Of a stretch of DNA of 42,476 bases, positions 41,679 through 42,476 are shown piece after piece. Source of the DNA: Bacteroidota bacterium (GTDB lineage: Bacteria; Bacteroidota; Bacteroidia; Bacteroidales; FEN-979). A program made the position numbers and the translations under genes. The notes under the pieces are model-generated. The model saw only the letters and a list, made by a program, of their open reading frames with translations. It was not told where the DNA came from and did no database searches. Positions within the stretch are counted from its first letter, which is position 1; every line of letters begins with the position of its first letter. The stretch is from the NCBI GenBank assembly GCA_016868575.1, contig VGGL01000013.1, positions 1 to 42,476 on the forward strand, in the 5' to 3' direction.

Positions 41679-42014
41679 TTAAATTTCTGAATTACTGATG
41701 ATTTGATCAACCATCCTGACAAGCGCTTTCCAATCAGATTTATAGCCTGACAGGACAATTTTTCCCGATTCGGTGATCTGGTAATATTTTCTGGGTGGTC
41801 CCGAGCGGGATTCTTCCCACCGGTATGTTGTCAGGCCGTCGTTTTTCAGCCTGGTCAGGAGAGGATACAAGGTGCCTTCCACCACGATCAGCTCAGCCGA
41901 TTTGAGCAGGTCGATGATGTCGGATGCATACACATCCTTATCGGCAATGATCGAAAGAATGCACATCTCAAGCACACCCTTCCGCATTTGTACGATCTGA
42001 TTTTCTGTTTTCAT
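41679..42014 (-). CDS. PadR-family transcriptional regulator
   Basis: 111 residues, a short PadR of the winged-helix type. LEMCILSIIADKDVYASDIIDLLK, the recognition region EGTLYPLLTRLKNDGLTTYRWEESRSGPPRKYYQITESG and a short C-terminal dimerisation helix are characteristic. Such proteins repress their own operon and respond to drugs, phenolics or envelope stress. A 19-base palindrome at 42041-42059 lies just upstream and is the likely operator. The -7 box at 42019-42026 puts the transcription start at or next to the ATG, so the mRNA is probably leaderless or nearly so. Cotranscribed with the PspC gene. Confidence 0.93.
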   Translation of the reverse strand: MKTENQIVQMRKGVLEMCILSIIADKDVYASDIIDLLKSAELIVVEGTLYPLLTRLKNDGLTTYRWEESRSGPPRKYYQITESGKIVLSGYKSDWKALVRMVDQIISNSEI

Positions 42015-42018
42015 GCTG

Positions 42019-42026
42019 CAAATATA
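42019..42026 (-). promoter_or_regulatory. -7 box TATATTTG of padR-pspC
   Basis: Exact TAnnTTTG match on the minus strand ending 5 bases before the ATG, which predicts a leaderless or nearly leaderless transcript. The -33 region coincides with the PadR palindrome. Confidence 0.65.
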
Positions 42027-42040
42027 ATATAAAAATATAA

Positions 42041-42059
42041 TACTATGTATAACATAGTA
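42041..42059. promoter_or_regulatory. PadR operator palindrome TACTATGT-ATA-ACATAGTA
   Basis: An 8-base perfect inverted repeat around 3 bases. It lies where the -33 element of the padR promoter should be, so a bound dimer would block RNA polymerase. Known PadR operators also contain ATGT/ACAT arms. Confidence 0.75.
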
Positions 42060-42098
42060 CTAAAAATTATCAACAATCTGATAAATTTTTCCGACATA

Positions 42099-42179
42099 TG
42101 CCACTAAGCCACTAAATCACAAAAGGTTACACAGATAAATCTTTTTGTGTCTTTTTTGTGTTTCTGCTCTTTCGTGGCA
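42099..42179. repeat. Palindromic octamer-type intergenic repeat
   Basis: Ends TGCCAC (42099-42104) and GTGGCA (42174-42179) are inverted copies, and AGAT-AA-ATCT marks the centre near 42138. The left arm consists of 8-base units (CCACTAAG, CCACTAAA, TCACAAAA), and the right arm carries their rough complements (TTTTTGTG, CTTTCGTG). It resembles small non-autonomous palindromic repeats seen between Bacteroidota genes. Confidence 0.65.
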
Positions 42180-42476
42180 AATTTTTATCTTGAGGGATCA
42201 CTATATTCTATTTTAAGGATGATTTTATGTTTGAATTGAATTTCAATTAGTTAGAAAATTTGAGATGTCATTTTGGCACCTTTATATGGGGAGGCTGAAA
42301 GCTACCCTCTTTTAGTCACAATTAAAATAATAGATTACCATTTATGTTCAACATAGATTTTCACGTCCTTATTAGCCGTATTTAAGCATTCTCCCTCTTT
42401 CCGGTAACTTTTCATATTAATTGATACTCAAATACATGTGTTATGCCCTTTTGGCACCGCTAATGACCATTGTGGC

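Larger units (their letters stand above)
42015..42476. other. Noncoding end of the window
   Basis: 462 bases upstream of PadR with no recognised gene. They contain the PadR promoter and operator, a palindromic octamer-type repeat (42099-42179) and AT-rich sequence. TTTTGGCACC occurs twice (42271-42280, 42449-42458). A 26-codon minus-strand frame at 42335-42415 is open but has no recognisable relatives and is not called. Confidence 0.6.

Noticed and set aside
42271-42290. Sigma-54-like TGGCAC at 42273 (and again at 42451)
   Set aside because: The -12 GC at the required 10-base spacing is missing in both copies, and no gene follows in the correct orientation.
1-42476. Search by eye for tRNA, rRNA, CRISPR, transposase or prophage genes
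   Set aside because: None recognised; repeats present are short intergenic units without spacers or associated proteins.

Overview
The window is a compact chromosomal stretch from a member of the Bacteroidota, probably Bacteroidia. The evidence is three secreted proteins with type IX secretion (T9SS) sorting domains, a GldB-like gliding lipoprotein, a Bacteroidota-type FtsL and MraY insert, an FtsZ tail ending NSFLHDNVD, ten exact TAnnTTTG -7 boxes just upstream of genes, and almost no Shine-Dalgarno sequences. MurE carries the DNPR motif expected for meso-diaminopimelate peptidoglycan.

Layout. 1-4535: the 3' end of a large adhesin with a type B T9SS domain, an NtrC-type response regulator on the minus strand, and a secreted FG-GAP repeat protein. 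4536-20047: a complete-looking division and cell-wall (dcw) cluster on the plus strand: mraZ, rsmH, ftsL-like, ftsI, murE, mraY, a murD reduced to its C-terminal domain, ftsW, murG, murC, ftsQ, ftsA, ftsZ, yqeY. 20076-23036: a minus-strand operon of an ABC ATPase, a heptose-phosphate kinase and a geranylgeranyl-reductase-like flavoprotein. 23141-24909: two translationally coupled SAM methyltransferases of different families. 25024-31234: SPFH protein, TspO-like membrane protein, TlyA, iron alcohol dehydrogenase, UbiA prenyltransferase, YifB. 31372-36200: GldB-like lipoprotein, outer-membrane barrel, NadE, NifU-domain protein, Mrp. 36557-40033: a gingipain-type C25 peptidase with PKD/Ig domains and a T9SS tail. 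40101-42014: a PadR regulator and a PspC-domain membrane protein. The last 460 bases hold an operator, a palindromic repeat and no recognised gene.

How the genes work together. The dcw cluster makes lipid II precursors (MurC, MurE, MraY, MurG), polymerises and crosslinks septal wall (FtsW with FtsI) and builds the divisome (FtsL, FtsQ, FtsA, FtsZ). MraZ is expected to repress the cluster. Three TGG boxes at exact 10-base spacing lie before mraZ, and two inverted TGGGA boxes lie further upstream, each array next to a -7-like element. ftsI and ftsW, the partner transpeptidase and polymerase, are the only genes here with strong Shine-Dalgarno sites.

Most unusual points: the murD gene lacks its N-terminal and ATP-binding domains although its TAATG coupling to mraY is intact; two MraZ-type box arrays of opposite orientation; intergenic elements built from 7-base units at two distant places (20043-20090 and 36433-36537); a PadR palindrome over a nearly leaderless promoter; and overlapping divergent promoters at 26726-26755. 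No RNA gene, CRISPR array or insertion sequence was recognised.
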